Program-made: the position numbers and the translations under genes
Notes under the pieces: model-generated
What the model saw: the letters and a program-made list of their open reading frames with translations, nothing else
The model's database searches: none
Told to the model about the DNA's origin: nothing
Assembly (NCBI GenBank): GCA_003255065.1
Contig: QAOA01005941.1
Location: 60,635-124,634 of the forward strand
Direction: 5' to 3'
Source: Cercis canadensis
Lineage: Eukaryota; Streptophyta; Magnoliopsida; Fabales; Fabaceae
DNA: 64,000 nt
Shown: positions 1 through 11,202 of the stretch, piece after piece
Layout: every line of letters starts with the position of its first letter
Numbering within the stretch: the first letter of the stretch is position 1

Positions 1-574
1 CTGTCTCTGTGCTCACTTCTTTCCAATAAGTTACAGGTTCTTCACTGATGAATGACCAGTCCAGTTCGTAGCCAGTGTAAACGAACCCTTCAGGTCCAAG
101 CTCTGCTGTTGTGGTGAACTCCTCGAGACTCATGCTATGCATGAACGAGCCAAGGCGGAACCTAATTGTATCTGGCTCATTCCAGGTAGTGCTCGAAGTG
201 GTGAAGGTGGCATTGACTTCCATTGTGGCAAGGAATTCCAGCACGAGTTCTTTGTATACTGGCTCTTGAAGCTCAAAGATTTTGGCCCAGGGGCTGCTAC
301 TAAGGAGTTGCCTCACTTCTTGGTCGAGCCCCAACTCTTGCAGAACTAGCCACACTAGATATCGGCTTGGTTCATAGGGCTTGCTGGAAAGTTGGGCCAA
401 GCGCTCCTTGTGTTTCGCACCTTAGAATCGGAGGAATGGGTGAACGGATGTGTCAGTAGCCCCTGATCATCTCTTCTTCGCTGGAAGAGACGGTGACTCC
501 AGGGGGTTTGGTCGGTTCTTCCGCGGTTGCAACTTCTCACAGCGTGGTTGTGGTTCATCAGTGCGCTTTGTCAT
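1..574 (-). pseudogene. Env-like third ORF of Athila element, partial, two in-frame stops
   Basis: The frame opens at ATG 572-574 with MTKRTDEPQPRCEKLQPRK and runs to the window edge. It is stopped by TGA at 467-469 and TAA at 422-424. Past the stops, the same frame gives AKHKERLAQLSSKPYEPSRY and later IRFRLGSFMHSMSLEEFTT. Similar stretches occur in the plant-specific protein encoded downstream of integrase in Athila elements (the 'putative plant transposon protein' domain). Its function is unknown; it is called env-like only by position. The left part of the protein lies outside the window. Confidence 0.75.
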
Positions 575-2700
575 CGTGGTTTCCTGTGAAGATAATTTAA
601 CCAAGTGAATCACCAAGAATGGAAACCTTGTAAAATAGTACAGCCACCACATCATAAGAAAATTCAGTTCGTGCATAATCCAACCTCAGTTAAAGTAAGA
701 TCCACTAAAAGCCATGGTTGCTCAAAGAAAGTTAACAAATAATTAGAACTCACACTAGAATTTCAGTAATGCCCCCATCATTCAGGAATATGGGAACAAC
801 AACCTAGAAATAATCCAACTAACAGATTTATCAAAGGGAGAATTAAAATGGAACAACAATCAGACTAAGACAGTAACTTGAATCTCACTATATTGATAAA
901 GAATGCAGAATAAATAAGTATAAAGCGATTGTAATTCCTACATGAATCCTAACTCAGTAAAAGTTCCCACAGTAATAGTAAACATTGGCTATGCCTACAG
1001 TCAGGACAAAAGCAGATAAAATGAACAAAACCTCACTACCTAAATAGTTCTGCAAGAGGGTTTCAACTCCCCCACACTTATGATGGATAATAGCAATTTC
1101 AGAGCCCCCAACCGATTTTAAGATCGCACCTCTAATGCCTAACAACATGCATTTAATCAACCTAACATTTCAGCTTATGCAAAAACAATTTGACAGTAAT
1201 AGTTCAGCCTTACCACACCCATAATGAAAAACAAAAATTTCAATACCCCCCAGTAGCATTCCAATCCTACTGCATTATCACCAAGCAATTAAACAGTCTA
1301 TTACCAGCAATTCCCATGCTAACAGTTAGCAAAATAAAGTCCCTCAGCAAGGATTTATTCTCTGGTTATAGCACAGTATAATTCAGCATTCATTCCCACA
1401 GTGCTTGACAAGAAAATCAGAGAAATCCACCAGTCCCTTCAATTATCATTTTGGAGTAACTATTGGCATAACAGAGTTAAAATTTCAGCACAATTAACAT
1501 GTCCCCAAAGCAAGAATTTATTCAGAATTACAACTGCAATTCAACCTTTCCATTAGAAAATCAGTTCCCACAAATAGTCCTTCACTAAATATGATAGGCA
1601 AAATGCAGTAACCATTCAATGGAAACAATTCACTATCACATTGTAAATTCCTCACAACAGGCATTTAACTAGACTAACACCAGCAAATTCCATAGTAATT
1701 CATCAATGTGACCCACATCAATAAGATAATAGTGTCAATTCTCACAGTAGAGCAACACAAGATTAACACTCCCACATTCCCCCACACTTATAAGCAAGTA
1801 ATCCTTGGCAAAAAATTCAATCAACAGGCAGAAATAACAAACGAAAATGTGGAATGAGCACATACCTATGGGCGAAGCAAGGAATGAGCAGAACTTGAAA
1901 TTGTGAGGAAATCAGAAAATAACAGAGTGTGGTGGTGTGGGGCAGTGTGGAAACTCGATTCAAGCAAGAAATTGGGGCTCTGAGGAGAGGGGTTTGATCG
2001 GAAATGATTGTGGTAATGCCGGTGGGGTTAGGGATTTGAGAGAGAGTGAGAGGAAGAGAGATTTTCTGAAGTGAGGAAATGGCGCGCGAATTGGATTTTT
2101 TAAAGGTTCTGAATGACACGGCCACAACACGGCCGTGTGTTGTGGGCGTGTTGTGCTTGAGGGAGAGACACGGGAAGATGACACGTGGGGTGTTTAAGTG
2201 ACATGGGGGTGACTTCCCCGTGTCTAAGGCTGTGTTCAAAGTGGAGATATTTCTTTAAGTGACACGGTACCAACACGGTCGTGTTAGTGGTCATGTTTGT
2301 GACTTGGCAAATTTAAATACGTACTTGAGACAGCACATGGCCGTGTCTATTGATAATTGGCTCTGAGTAAGTGACACGGGATGGAACACGGTCGTGTTAC
2401 CTCCCGTGTCTTCCTGTTGGACTCCTGTGAGGTTTGCACGTTCGCTGCCACGACCATGTGTGTGCCCGTGTACCTCCCCCTAGCGCTCTGTATGGTGAAC
2501 ACGAGTAAAGACACGGCCGTGTAATCTTCCTGAACTCTCTGCCTTCTTCACACTGGTCAGGACATGGCCATGTTCTCTCCTTCCATGCCAAAAACGAAAC
2601 TTAGTGAGCAAAAATGACAAGAATGAAAATGAAAAACAAAGACATAGGGAAATCAACTAAAAGCAAGTAAAGACAAAGGTTTAAACACTTGGGTTGCCTC
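575..2700 (-). other. Non-coding spacer between pol and env-like ORF of E1
   Basis: About 2.1 kb without a supported reading frame. At 2690-2716 the minus strand carries the gcgcttcttgggaggcaacc motif, which in Athila-like elements lies just past the pol stop. From 2100 to 2595 it holds a cluster of short ACACGG/CCGTGT motifs (listed separately). The rest is AT-rich. A long spacer here is normal for Athila. Confidence 0.6.
2112..2595. repeat. Cluster of ACACGGCCGTGT palindromes and variants
   Basis: Perfect 12-bp palindromes ACACGGCCGTGT occur at 2127-2138 and 2511-2522. About ten degenerate half-sites or variants (ACACGGTCGTGT, ACATGGCCGTGT, GGGCGTGTT, CCCGTGTC) lie between them. The same motif recurs in the 5' LTR of this element at 9551-9780. 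Confidence 0.8.
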
Positions 2701-2746
2701 CCAAGAAGCGCTTAATTTAAAGTCCTAAGCCGGACTATCTCTGAGA

Positions 2747-3915
2747 TTATGCTAGTGCAGTGAGGACCATTAAAGAGATTTGGTGTTTAACCCCATCTCC
2801 CCAATAATGCTTAAGTAGTTGCCCATTAACCTTGAAACTCCTTCCCGATTCCATGTCAACCACCTCAATAGCTCCATAGGGATAAACTGCCTTGATTACA
2901 AATGGTCCTGACCACCTTGATTTCAGCTTCCCAGGGAAGAGTCTCAACCATGAATTGTATAGCAAGACTTGTTGTCCTGCCTTTGGACAATTCTTTTATC
3001 ATGCCATCGCTTTGTCTTCTCTTTGTAGAGCTTGGAGCTCTCATAAGCTCTATATCGGAATTCATCCAATTCGTGAAGCTGAAGGACCATTTTCTCCCCT
3101 GCTGCAGCCAGGTCAAAATTAAGGATCTTAGTGGCCCACCATACTTTTTGCTCCAATTCCACAGGAAAATGACAAGTCTTGCCATACACTAATTGGTAGG
3201 GGGACATGCCGAGAGGTGTCTTCAATGCAGTGCAGTATGCCCAGAGAGCATCATCAAGCTTCACGGCCCAATCTTTTCTAGAGACGCTGACAGTCTTCTC
3301 AAGAATCATCTTTAACTCTCTGTTTGACACTTCAATTTGTCCACTGGTCTGTGGATGATATGGGGTTGCTATGCGGTGCCTCACACCATACTTACTCAAT
3401 AAAGCATCCATTCGCTTGTTGCAGAAATGAGTGCTCTCATCACTGATCAATGCTCTTGGAACTCCAAATCTTGAGAATATGTTCTTCTTGAGGAAACTCA
3501 TAACTACCTGAGCATCATTGGTTTTGGTTGCAGTTGCTTCAACCCATTTAGACACATAGTCGACTGCGACCAGGATATACTCATTAGAGTATGATGATGG
3601 GAAAGGGCCCATAAAATCTATTCCCCAAACATCAAATAACTTGACTTCGAGTACTGAATTCAGAGGCATTTCATGCCTTTTTGAGATGTTGCCAGTCCTT
3701 TGCCAGCAACCACATGTCTTCACATACTCGTAGGCGTCTTTGAAGATAGTTGGCCAGTAGAACCCTGATGAGAGGACTTTTGCAGCTGTCTGATCGCCAC
3801 TGAAATGACCGCCATAGTCTGAGTCATGGCAATGCCATAATATATCTTTCACCTCCTCTTGCAGTGCACATCTCCTCAAGAGTCTGTCAACACATCTTTG
3901 TAGCAAATAAGGCAC
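2747..3915 (-). pseudogene. Athila integrase domain, frameshifted
   Basis: The minus-strand frame from about 3915 shows the zinc-binding region, then the catalytic core with D in [13 protein letters not shown] in [12 protein letters not shown] and E in [16 protein letters not shown]. This is the DDE triad of retroviral-type integrases, which insert the cDNA into the chromosome. The last zinc-finger Cys is Trp (CGCWQRTG instead of CxxCQRTG), and the usual SDGGTHF is SDESTHF. The frame is lost near 2944-2965. The C-terminal part (LKSRWSGPFVIKAVYPYGAIE) continues in another frame to the stop at 2747. Confidence 0.88.
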
Positions 3916-3953
3916 GTCCTAGACATAGAATTTAGCCTCATGAAGGAACCTCT

Positions 3954-4526
3954 TTAACTTTGGGAGTTTAGATCCACAGGTAGGACCTTAGCAGCCTTGA
4001 AGTTGGTAAAATCAGCATACCAGGGCAAGCTGTGCACTACAAAGAGCTGTTTGTCTGGGAATTCTTCATTAATATGAAGGGGTGGAGCTTGGTTCTTCTC
4101 TTGTTGCTCAATCCTAGACAGGTGGTCAGCTACCACATTGTCCATGCCTTTCTTGTCCTTGATCTCAAGATAAAATTCTTGCAACAGCAAAATCCAATGG
4201 ATGAGCCTGGGCTTGGAGTCCTGTTTGGAAAAAAGATACCTAAGAGCTGCATGAGCAGTATATACAATAACCTTGGCATCTACTAAATAAGAGCGAAATT
4301 TATCAAAAGCGAAAACAATGGCTAATAACTCTTTTTCAGTAGTAGCATAGTTCAGTTGAGCAGAATAAAACACATGGCTTGCATAGTATATTACATGCAG
4401 TAACTTGTTTTTTCTCTGCCCCAACACAGCACCTATAGCTATATCACTAGCATCACACATAAGTTCAAAAGGTAAGTCCCAATCAAGTGGGATCACAATA
4501 GGGGCAGTGGTCAACTTTTGCTTCAA
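3954..4526 (-). pseudogene. Athila RNase H domain, active-site residue lost
   Basis: The translation contains [37 protein letters not shown] and [13 protein letters not shown], the RNase H core of Ty3/Gypsy pol that degrades the RNA strand of the RNA:DNA hybrid. In the TDHAAL motif the Asp is Ala ([11 protein letters not shown]), which removes a metal-binding residue. A stop at 3954-3956 separates it from the integrase frame. It belongs to the same polyprotein as the RT upstream. Confidence 0.85.
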
Positions 4527-5871
4527 TGTATTAAAGGCTAATAGATATTCATTATTGAAAACAAAAGTTTCATCTTTAACAAGGAGGTTACACAGGGATT
4601 TAGCAATTTTTGAAAAATCCTAGATGAATCTTCTATAAAAACCAGCGTGTCCCAAAAAGCTACGCACCCCTTTGACATTAGTAGGAGGGGGTAATTTTTC
4701 AATCACCTCTACTTTAGCCCTATCTACCTCTATCCCCTTTGCAGAAATTTTATGTCCTAAAACAATCCACTCTCTCACCATAAAGTGGCACTTTTCCTAA
4801 TTTAAAACCAAATTAGTTTCTTGGCATCTCTTTTACCACTAAGGACGGATTATGTAAGCATATATCAAAAGAATAGCCAAAAACAGAAAAGTCATCCATA
4901 AAAATCTCTATAAATTTTTCATTCATGTTAGAGAATATGGAAAGCATACACCTTTGAAAAGTGACTGGCGCATTGCACAATCCAAATGGCATCCTCCTGT
5001 ATGCATAAACTCCATAACGGCAAGTGAGAGCGGTATTTTCTTAATCCTCCGGAGCTATGGCAATCTGGTTGTAACCCGAATACCCATCCAGAAAGCAGTA
5101 ATGCTCATGACCAGCTAGGCGCTCTAGCATTTGATTTATAAATGGGAAAGGGAAGTGGTCTTTTCTCGTGGCATGATTGAGTTTTCTGTAGTCAATACAC
5201 ACGCGTCATCCTGTGACTGTTCTAGTGGGAATTAATTCATTTTTCTCATTCATCACCATTGTTGTCCCTCCTTTCTTGGGCACCACCTTAACTGGGCTCA
5301 CCCATGAGCTATCCGAGATGGGGTAAATAACACCAACATCTAGGAGTTTTACCATTTCTTTTCGTACTACTTCCTTCATGATTGGGTTCAATCTCCTTTG
5401 GGGTTGTACGACTGCTTTATGGTTCTCTTCCATGAGGATCTTGTGCATACAAAAGGAAGAACTGATGCCTTTTAAATCAGCAATCGACCATCCAATGGCG
5501 CTTTTATGCTCCCTTAACACCCACAACAGTTTGTCCTCCTCAACCATAGTTAATTCAGAATTAATAATCACGGGAGAGGAATTGTTCTCACCATGGAAGG
5601 CATACTTCAAAGTCGCAGGTAGAGGTTTGAGCTCAAGTTTTGGAAACTGCTCTTTATGCACATCCTTTTGCAAGTCTTCTATTTTTGGTGGTGAGGAAAT
5701 CGAATATGATGGCAGAGCATCTAACAATGCTACATGTTCTGCGCATGCTGAATCTCCTGCAAAATCAAACATGGTTACCACATCCACCAAGACTCTTTTA
5801 AGAGGACAAGAGGACAAATTCTCCCTGAACGTGCTAGTAATGATAGAGTCTAAAATGTCCAGCAGAAACAC
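4527..5871 (-). pseudogene. Athila reverse transcriptase, several stops and frameshifts
   Basis: The frame opens as the continuation of the protease region and reaches the RT fingers (RKEMVKLLDVGVIYPISDSS, then SPVKVVPKKGG). At VTG*RVCIDYRKLN a Trp codon has become TGA, and at APED*ENTALTCRYG a stop replaces the usual Gln. The catalytic box reads FMDDFSVFG. Further on the frame shifts, and the conserved VRSFLGHAGFYRRFI is followed by TAG. The enzyme would copy element RNA into cDNA; this copy cannot encode a full-length one. Confidence 0.87.
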
Positions 5872-6467
5872 TCTTCTTTCTCCATAGGGTGTTGCATTAC
5901 ATTGAACACATTGAAGATCACCTTCTCATCTTGAACTTTCAGAGCCAAAGTCCGGTCAGGTACATCTATCAATGCTTTTCCAGTAGCTAGAAATGGCCGC
6001 CCCAAAATAAGTGGAATCTCTCTATCTTTCTCCATATCTAGAATAACAAAATCCACCGGAAAGATAAACTTGTCAACCTTAACCAAGACATCTTCTACTA
6101 GACCATAGGGATGTTTGATTGACCGGTCAGCAAGTTGAAGAGTAATCATTGTGGGTTTTGCTTGACCTATTCCTAGCTTCTTGAAGATGGACAGAGGCAT
6201 GAGACTTACACTTGCTCCCATATCACATAACGTCTTCCCAAAGGTGATGTCTCCAATGGTGCATGGAATGGAGAAACTTTCAGGATCTTTGAGCTTTGGA
6301 GGCAATTTCCTCTGTAGAATAGCACTACATTCTTCAGTCAACATTACTGTCTCATCATCTTCAATTTTTCTTTTCTTGGTCAAAAGATCCTTCATAAACT
6401 TTAAATAGGACGGCATCTGTTCCGGTGCTTCAGCAAAAGGTATGTTAATCTGTAATTTCTTAAACAC
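5850..6467 (-). pseudogene. Athila aspartic protease region
   Basis: The translation runs FKKLQINIPFAEAPEQMPSY to the protease core LCDMGASVSLMPLSIFKKLG and then IPLILGRPFLATGKALIDV. The DxGA box is the catalytic Asp motif; Athila proteases commonly carry Met or Leu at the second place instead of Ser or Thr. The frame ends at 5850 and the pol frame resumes about 20 bases upstream in another phase, so one frameshift separates protease from RT. The flap motif ILGRPFLAT is intact. Confidence 0.85.
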
Positions 6468-6499
6468 CTCTAAGAACTTGTTGAATTGTTTCTCATCCT

Positions 6500-7615
6500 G
6501 TTGCTTTTACGCCTTTGAGAAAAAGGGGCCATGATAGGAGGTATTGAAACACATGGTCTGGTCAATTTCTCGCCTTCTTCTCTATTTCTTGCCTCCGTGG
6601 GATGGCTGGATGCTGGGTCCTAGACTGTCCTTGTTGCCTTACCATCTTCCTCTTCTAGTGTTTCTTTTCTTGGGATGGGCTCAACCACTTTTCCACTTCT
6701 TGTAGTTATGGCCTTCACATGCTCCTTAGGATTTGGAATAGTGTCACTGGGTAAAGAGCCTTGAGGCCTGTTTGCCAATTGTCTTGCTATCTGTCCCACC
6801 TCAGTTTCTAACTTCCGAATGGATGCATCTTGATTTCTAAACCCGCTCCTGGTTTACTCCACAAACGTTGCAGTTTTCTGAATGAAAGTTGAGGTTTGGG
6901 TGGTCAATTTCTCGAATGCACTCTCCAGAGAATGACTTTTCTCATTGGTATGGGTTTGTGAAGCAGGACCTTGAGTTAGCTGTTGTGATGATTGGTATGC
7001 ATAACTAGGTCTGTGGGAAGTCCCTTGATTTCCTTGATTACCCCATGAAAATTTTAGGTGATTCCGCCACCCCAGATTATAAGTAGAAGCGTAAGGATTA
7101 TTCTGAGGTCTTGGAGGATTACCGATATAATTCACTTGTTCTTAAGACACTGGAGGGCCAAACATGTTGCCCGGGCACTCTCCATTAACATGGTTCCCTG
7201 AACATAAATCACACACTTGTGGAGAAAAGCTGACTGCATTCACATTGACGATCTCAAACTTCTTGGACAAATCAGCCACCTGTTGTGTTAATAATTTGTT
7301 CTGAGCTAGCAGTGCACCTAATGCCCCGACTTCTATCACGCCTCTCTTGACTATGGATCTCTCTCCTTGACTTCGGTAGTCATTGCAAGTCATCCTCTCA
7401 AACAATTCCCAAGCTTGCTCTAAAGTTTTATAATTCACAACTCCACTTGCTGCAGCATCTACATTTACCTTTGTGTTACAAAACATCCCGTTGTAAAAGC
7501 TCTAAACTTTGATCCAAAAATCGAAAGAATGATGTGGGCATCTCCTCAGTATATCATTATACCGCTCCCAAGCTTCACTCAAAGATTCTCCATCTTGTTG
7601 ACGGAAAGAAGTAAT
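6500..7615 (-). pseudogene. Athila gag, C-terminal half
   Basis: Just inside the LTR insertion the frame reads ITSFRQQDGESLSEAWERY and LRRCPHHSFDFW, the classic Athila gag core, followed by a stop and SFYNGMF. It continues to a zinc knuckle CDLCSGNHVNGEC (7150-7210). Another stop follows, then the Asn/Gln-rich stretch PRPQNNPYASTYNLGWRNH and a coiled-coil-like tail (QDASIRKLETEVGQIARQL) up to about 6780. Gag would assemble the cytoplasmic particle and bind RNA. There are at least three in-frame stops. Confidence 0.85.
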
Positions 7616-8230
7616 TGATGAGCACACTTTTTATACAATAGTTATTCCTCATACTTAGTCTTTTAAACCTCTTTTGGGCTGAATTGCATAGACTTAGACC
7701 TCATTTCATGACTTAGGATCCATTTATGCTTAATTGCAATTTCCAGCAATACTGGGCATTATATGCTGTCTCTGTGTTTCAGGCATATCTTGAGTTCTGA
7801 ATGTCCAAAAATTCCGAGTCATACCTTGTTGGAAAGCTGAGAGAATTTTCTACAACTTTCTTTCAGGGCTCCAAAGCTAATTCGGCCGTTCAGAAGGTCA
7901 TATGCAGCCTGGAATCCAGAGAAGACATGTTGTCGCAGGATCCTGACCTACATGCAGTATTTGGGTCATAACTTGAGTTGTATATATCATATGGACCTGA
8001 AACTGGTACCATTGGAAAGCTAACAGACAGAGATTCAACTGATATGAAGACCGGTTCACCATATTTTATGTGGAAGATGGTCTTATTTGCTGTGCAAGTT
8101 AGCTGACGGTTCCAGACACCTTCTGCCACTTAAATGGGCCTAACTTCCTCATGACAAGTCCAAATGGGCCCAAACCAAAGCCCAATTGAAGCTAAGGCCC
8201 ATGGGAACAAGTGTGCCCTAAGGGCAATTT
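7616..8230 (+). mobile_element. LTR fragment of TGATGAGC family inside Athila gag, cut off at N
   Basis: The gag frame stops abruptly at 7615 and a sequence opening TGATGAGCACAC begins. It matches, in the same orientation, the first ~620 bp of the element at 53380-55185, whose far end reads GCTCATCA, the exact inverted repeat of TGATGAGC. The match stops at the single N at 8231, beyond which gag N-terminal codons appear. The right end of this insertion is therefore missing from the assembly. It is probably a solo LTR or one end of a full element. Confidence 0.8.
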
Positions 8231-8231
8231 N

Positions 8232-8435
8232 GATGGAATACTCCATAAGTGTTCGAGGTGGAGGGTTTTGTGCAGCTCCGTTGTTATTATTCTGCATCGG
8301 AGGATTCTGGTTTTGTTCTGCCATAGTTGTTGGTTGTGTTTGTCTTGCTCCTCTAGCTTGTTTGCAAAGTGTTCGAGCTGTTCTCTCAATCTCAGGATCA
8401 AAAGTTAATGCACTGGAATCAAGAATACCTCGCAT
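8232..8435 (-). pseudogene. Athila gag, N-terminal fragment
   Basis: From ATG 8433-8435 the translation opens MRGILDSSALTFDPEIERTA and continues through a Gln/Asn-rich stretch to PPPRTLMEYS, where the N interrupts it. The DPEIERT motif near the start and the (R)(T/P)LxEY motif are typical of Athila gag N-termini. Roughly 140-150 residues normally found between this segment and ITSFRQQDGE at 7615 are absent from the window. Confidence 0.8.
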
Positions 8436-8578
8436 ACACCAAGGTTAAGATAAGATCAACAGTTGAGAGAAACAAGTCAACAGCAGATAAAATATTTGAA
8501 CTAGATTTACCATCAAGCAATTTAAAATCCAAATTAGGACCTTATTGGATACTTTCAATATTGCTTAAACACCGTTAA

Positions 8579-8596
8579 TCCCTTACAATGGTGCCA
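8579..8596 (-). promoter_or_regulatory. Primer-binding site of E1
   Basis: On the minus strand this reads TGGCACCATTGTAAGGGA, six bases past the LTR end (…CATCA, then agtttt). It matches the form and position of the Athila PBS seen also at 43872 (TGGCGCC…) and 50265 (TGGTGCC…). It would bind the 3' end of a host tRNA to prime minus-strand cDNA. Confidence 0.75.
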
Positions 8597-9502
8597 AAAA
8601 CTTGATGGACTTTTTCTGGCAAGTGTACTGAGTCACACAAGTAGTAATAAATGAGTAGAGTATTGTCCTTAGGGATTAACTCAAGCAACTACCAATTTCT
8701 CCAATATTAGTTCTATTTGGAAGAAATATCACTTTGGAATGAAGGCAGCCTAAAAATGACTAATGTAATTAACTAAGTAACAAAACTCAAACGATTGCGT
8801 AAACAACTTTAAATAGCAAATTAATTGTGAGGTTGATGATAAGAATTAGAAGGTTAGGGGTTGATTTCATTCACTTGAAAATTCGGTTACTTCATAGACC
8901 AAGTAACCTTGGGATCAGTACTGAACTAACTATTCCAGTTACAATTCCTTTTTTGTTGGTTACTTTCCCTAATGTGATTGAACCCAATTCCTTGGCGAAA
9001 TAATCCTCCCTATCCCAATTGATTGTCCAATTCCTTGACACAATTAACTAGTCTAGGTGATTAAGCTCTAGGAAATTAATTCAAGACCACCTAAACTAAG
9101 TTATCTATTCCTAGATTAACTCAATTCAGGACAGAATTCACATGAGCACATTCGGATCTTACTATTCCTAGCATCGAAACGAATCTTTAACTATTCAAAT
9201 GGAGGCCAGTCATTTAAACGCATTAATAATAGTAAATTTCATTCAACAAGAAGAATTGTACTAAAACAAGTTCATTCAGTCTTAAAACCTCATTACAAAT
9301 GAATTACATCAAACCCCTAACACTAAGAGTTTAGCTACTCATAACCGAATTCAATAACATTAAGCAAATAAAATTCAACATAAGATGAGAAGAAGAAAAG
9401 AAACTAGATGTCGATCGAGTCCCAATTGCTCCTCTTCGTGCTCTAGCTCCTATCCTCCTTTTCTTCCTAAGTACGGCCTCCTCAATCCCATGCATCAGAT
9501 TC

Positions 9503-9511
9503 CTATTTATA
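9503..9511 (-). promoter_or_regulatory. TATA box in E1 LTR
   Basis: TATAAATAG on the minus strand, about 900 bp before the LTR end. The same nonamer sits at corresponding places in the other Athila-like LTRs of this window (43007, 52942, 47473, 51107). Confidence 0.6.
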
Positions 9512-9550
9512 CTTCTATGGAATTAGGTCTTCTCATCAGAAATAGCTCAA

Positions 9551-9780
9551 ACACGGCTCTGACACGGCCGTGTCTGATCTTGTCTTGGCCGTGTTCCTCA
9601 AACATGGTCTGTGTTCTCTATTTGCTCTGGGCGTGTTCTCTATTTGGACACTCTGCCTGACAGACACGGCCTCGTACACGGCCGTGTCTGATCTTGTCTT
9701 GGTCGTGTCTTTCCATAAGCTTGAGTAGCAACTTCTGGATATTCGACACGGGGGAAACACAACCGTGTTCTTGCTCGTGT
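9551..9780. repeat. ACACGGCCGTGT palindrome cluster in E1 LTR
   Basis: Perfect 12-bp palindromes lie at 9562-9573 and 9676-9687, with half-sites (ACACGG, CCGTGTT, GTCGTGTC, ACACGGG) around them. They lie upstream of the TATA box when the element is read on the minus strand. Confidence 0.8.
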
Positions 9781-9984
9781 CCTCATGAAAACTGTGTATG
9801 AGATTGGTTTCCTTGACATTTGCTTCATGGATTGCTTTCACTTCTTCCTTTTTCCTGATTAAACATCTTGGGACCTGACAACACCAATTCATGGATTAAA
9901 TACCATGTTTAATGAGGATTTGCTTACAATGCAGGTAGGAATTCAGTATTAAAACATGATTTTTATAGTCCTAAATGACAAGTA

Positions 9985-11202
9985 TCAACTACCTAATTCT
10001 TTCTGGGCGGAAGCAGTCAAAACAGCCTGCTATGTGATTAATTGATCTCTATCAACATCGATTGAATTAAAGACAATGATGGAGATGTGGACTGGTAAAC
10101 CAGCTGATTATTCTTCTCCTCACATTTTTGGATGTCATGCCTATAATATGTATAATACCCAATAAAGAACAAAATTGGATCCAAAATCCAGAAAATGTAT
10201 ATTCTTGGGCATGCTAATTGAGTAAAGGGGTATCAACTGTAGGACCCCACTACCCACAAGTTAATCATCAGTAGATAAGTAACTTTTGCAAAAAAAAAAG
10301 AGTTACAAAGTTATGAGAATAATGACACTTCAAAGGAGAATACAAAGACTACAACCATTCAGGAGAAAAATATAGTAGGAAATGATTCAGATTCTTCTGA
10401 AAAAGCATTATAGCACGATGAACAAGAACCAATCGAGTCTGAGGCACATGGAGTTCCTGAAGCTCGTAGCTCAACTATAGTGAGAAGACCTCTAGCTTGG
10501 CACTTAGAGTATGTGATGGAGAGTAATGTTGCACATTGTCTTTTAACAAAAGAGGGAGAGCCAACTTTCCATGAGGCTCTAAATAGCCCATATGTGTTTT
10601 TGTGGATGACAACAATGCAAGAAGAGATTGAAGCTCTACATAAAAATAAGACTTGGAACCTTTTGTCACTATCACTAGGGAGGAATGCTATCGGCAACAA
10701 ATGAGTCTACAAAATCAAAAGTGATGGCAATAACTAGGTGGAGCGGTATCATGCGAGATTGGTGATAAAAGGATATGCTCAGACAAAAGGTATTGATTTC
10801 AATGAGATATTTTCACCTGTGATTCGACTTACAACAGTTTGTGTAGTCCTTGCTATGTGTGCTATATTCAATCTGCACTTGGAGCAGTTAGATGTAAAAA
10901 TTGCATTTTTGCATGGAGAAATTGAAGAAGAAATTTAAATGCTCCAACCAGAAGGTTTTGAAGAAAAAGACAAAGAGAACTTGGTTTGCAGTTTGAACAA
11001 ATCTCTATACGGTCTCAAACAGGCACCGAGGTGTTGGTATATAAGATTTGAGTCTTTCATCATTAGTCTTAAGTACAACATACTCAATGCAGACCATTGT
11101 ACTTATTACAAGAGGCTTAGAAATGGTGATTTCATCGTCTTGCTGTTGTACATGGATGACATGTTGGTAGCAGGCCCCAAAAAAGATCGCATCAAGAAAT
11201 TG
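9985..11202 (+). pseudogene. Copia integrase C-terminus and reverse transcriptase, broken
   Basis: The first recognisable block is LPNSFWAEAVKTACYVIN, the end of the Copia integrase core, then a stop and STSIELKTMMEMWTGKPADY. After a degraded linker comes the RT: EPTFHEALNSPYVF, then YHARLVIKGYAQTKGIDFNE, LEQLDVKIAFLHGEIEEEI, LNKSLYGLKQAPRCW and the catalytic box LLYMDDMLVAG. Stops separate these blocks at 10702, 10735 and 10936. The protein would copy element RNA; this copy is inactive. It is cut at DRIKKLK by the LTR remnant. Confidence 0.88.

Larger units (their letters stand above)
1..9883 (-). mobile_element. Athila-like Gypsy LTR retrotransposon, partial (E1)
   Basis: Read on the minus strand the order is 5' LTR (8603-9883), PBS, gag, protease, RT, RNase H, integrase, a 2-kb spacer and an env-like ORF that leaves the window at base 1. 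This order, the third ORF after integrase, the protease core CDMGASVSLMP and the RT box FMDDFSVFG are all typical of the Athila lineage. The 3' LTR is not in the window, so no TSD can be checked. Every coding part carries stops or frameshifts, so the copy is dead. Its gag is further interrupted by an LTR at 7616. Confidence 0.9.
8603..9883 (-). repeat. 5' LTR of Athila element E1
   Basis: The LTR lies directly upstream of the PBS on the minus strand. The 3' end (plus-strand TGATGG at 8603) is well placed. The 5' end is a guess from a TGTTGTCAGG start at 9883 and could be about 10 bases off, since the other LTR is out of the window. A TATA-like box and two perfect ACACGGCCGTGT palindromes lie in its U3 part. 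Confidence 0.65.

Noticed and set aside
5378..5887. 169-codon plus-strand frame
   Set aside because: Antisense shadow of the Athila RT region on the minus strand.
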